Origin: JBILVQ01 sp044370375
GTDB lineage: Bacteria; Bacteroidota; Bacteroidia; UBA4408
NCBI GenBank assembly: GCA_044370375.1
Contig: JBILVQ010000185.1
Coordinates: 1-6,128, forward strand
Direction: 5' to 3'
DNA: 6,128 nt
In this document: positions 6,075 to 6,128 of the stretch, in pieces
Position numbering within the stretch: the stretch's first letter is position 1
Layout of the letters: every line of letters begins with the position of its first letter
The notes under the pieces: generated by a model
The model's input: the letters and a program-made list of their open reading frames with translations, nothing else
Database searches by the model: none
What the model was told of the DNA's origin: nothing
Program-made: the position numbers and the translations under genes

Positions 6075-6128
6075 TTTATTCGATGATAATTTTTTGGGTT
6101 TGATGATTAATGGTTAAGAAATAGAGTC
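6075..6128 (-). other. Upstream region of the minus-strand T9SS gene
   Basis: These 54 AT-rich bases precede the minus-strand start codon. I searched them for TAnnTTTG on the minus strand and found none, and saw no hairpin or coding start. The promoter probably lies beyond the window. Confidence 0.4.

Overview
The window looks like an ordinary chromosomal stretch from a member of the Bacteroidota (Flavobacteriia, Chitinophagia or a related class). The signs are two large secreted proteins with C-terminal type IX secretion (T9SS) type A sorting domains (PNPT/PNPN motif followed by a small beta-domain), three short lipoproteins of the style common in this phylum, and TAnnTTTG-type -7 promoter boxes just upstream of start codons. 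No rRNA, tRNA, CRISPR array, insertion sequence, phage gene or plasmid gene was seen.

Layout, left to right. Positions 2-1447 (+) hold the 3' part of a secreted seven-repeat beta-propeller protein with a T9SS domain; its start and signal peptide lie outside the window. A short gap with a -7 box leads to 1476-1736 (+), a single-copy DUF1456 (YehS-type) protein. Its stop codon abuts the start of 1737-2363 (+), a lipoprotein of the YiiX-like permuted papain/NlpC-P60 amidase class. A separate promoter precedes 2401-2847 (+), a small lipocalin-like lipoprotein, followed by a candidate hairpin terminator. Then comes 2964-3926 (+), an uncharacterised lipoprotein with a charged, acidic tether. A strong bidirectional terminator (3943-3975) separates it from the convergent gene 3978-6074 (-), a complete secreted protein with about 14 Asp-box repeats of about 41 residues and a T9SS domain. 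The last 54 bases are the upstream region of that gene.

The genes do not form an obvious pathway. What they share is location: four complete or partial products plus the large minus-strand protein are predicted to be exported to the envelope or cell surface (two through T9SS, three as lipoproteins), and only the DUF1456 protein looks cytoplasmic. The best-supported functional link is the zero-gap pair DUF1456-amidase. I did not find convincing evidence of a new defence, mobile or regulatory system. The more notable points are the 14-repeat architecture (probably two seven-bladed propellers), the one-domain DUF1456 protein, and possible surface-export signals on the lipoproteins.
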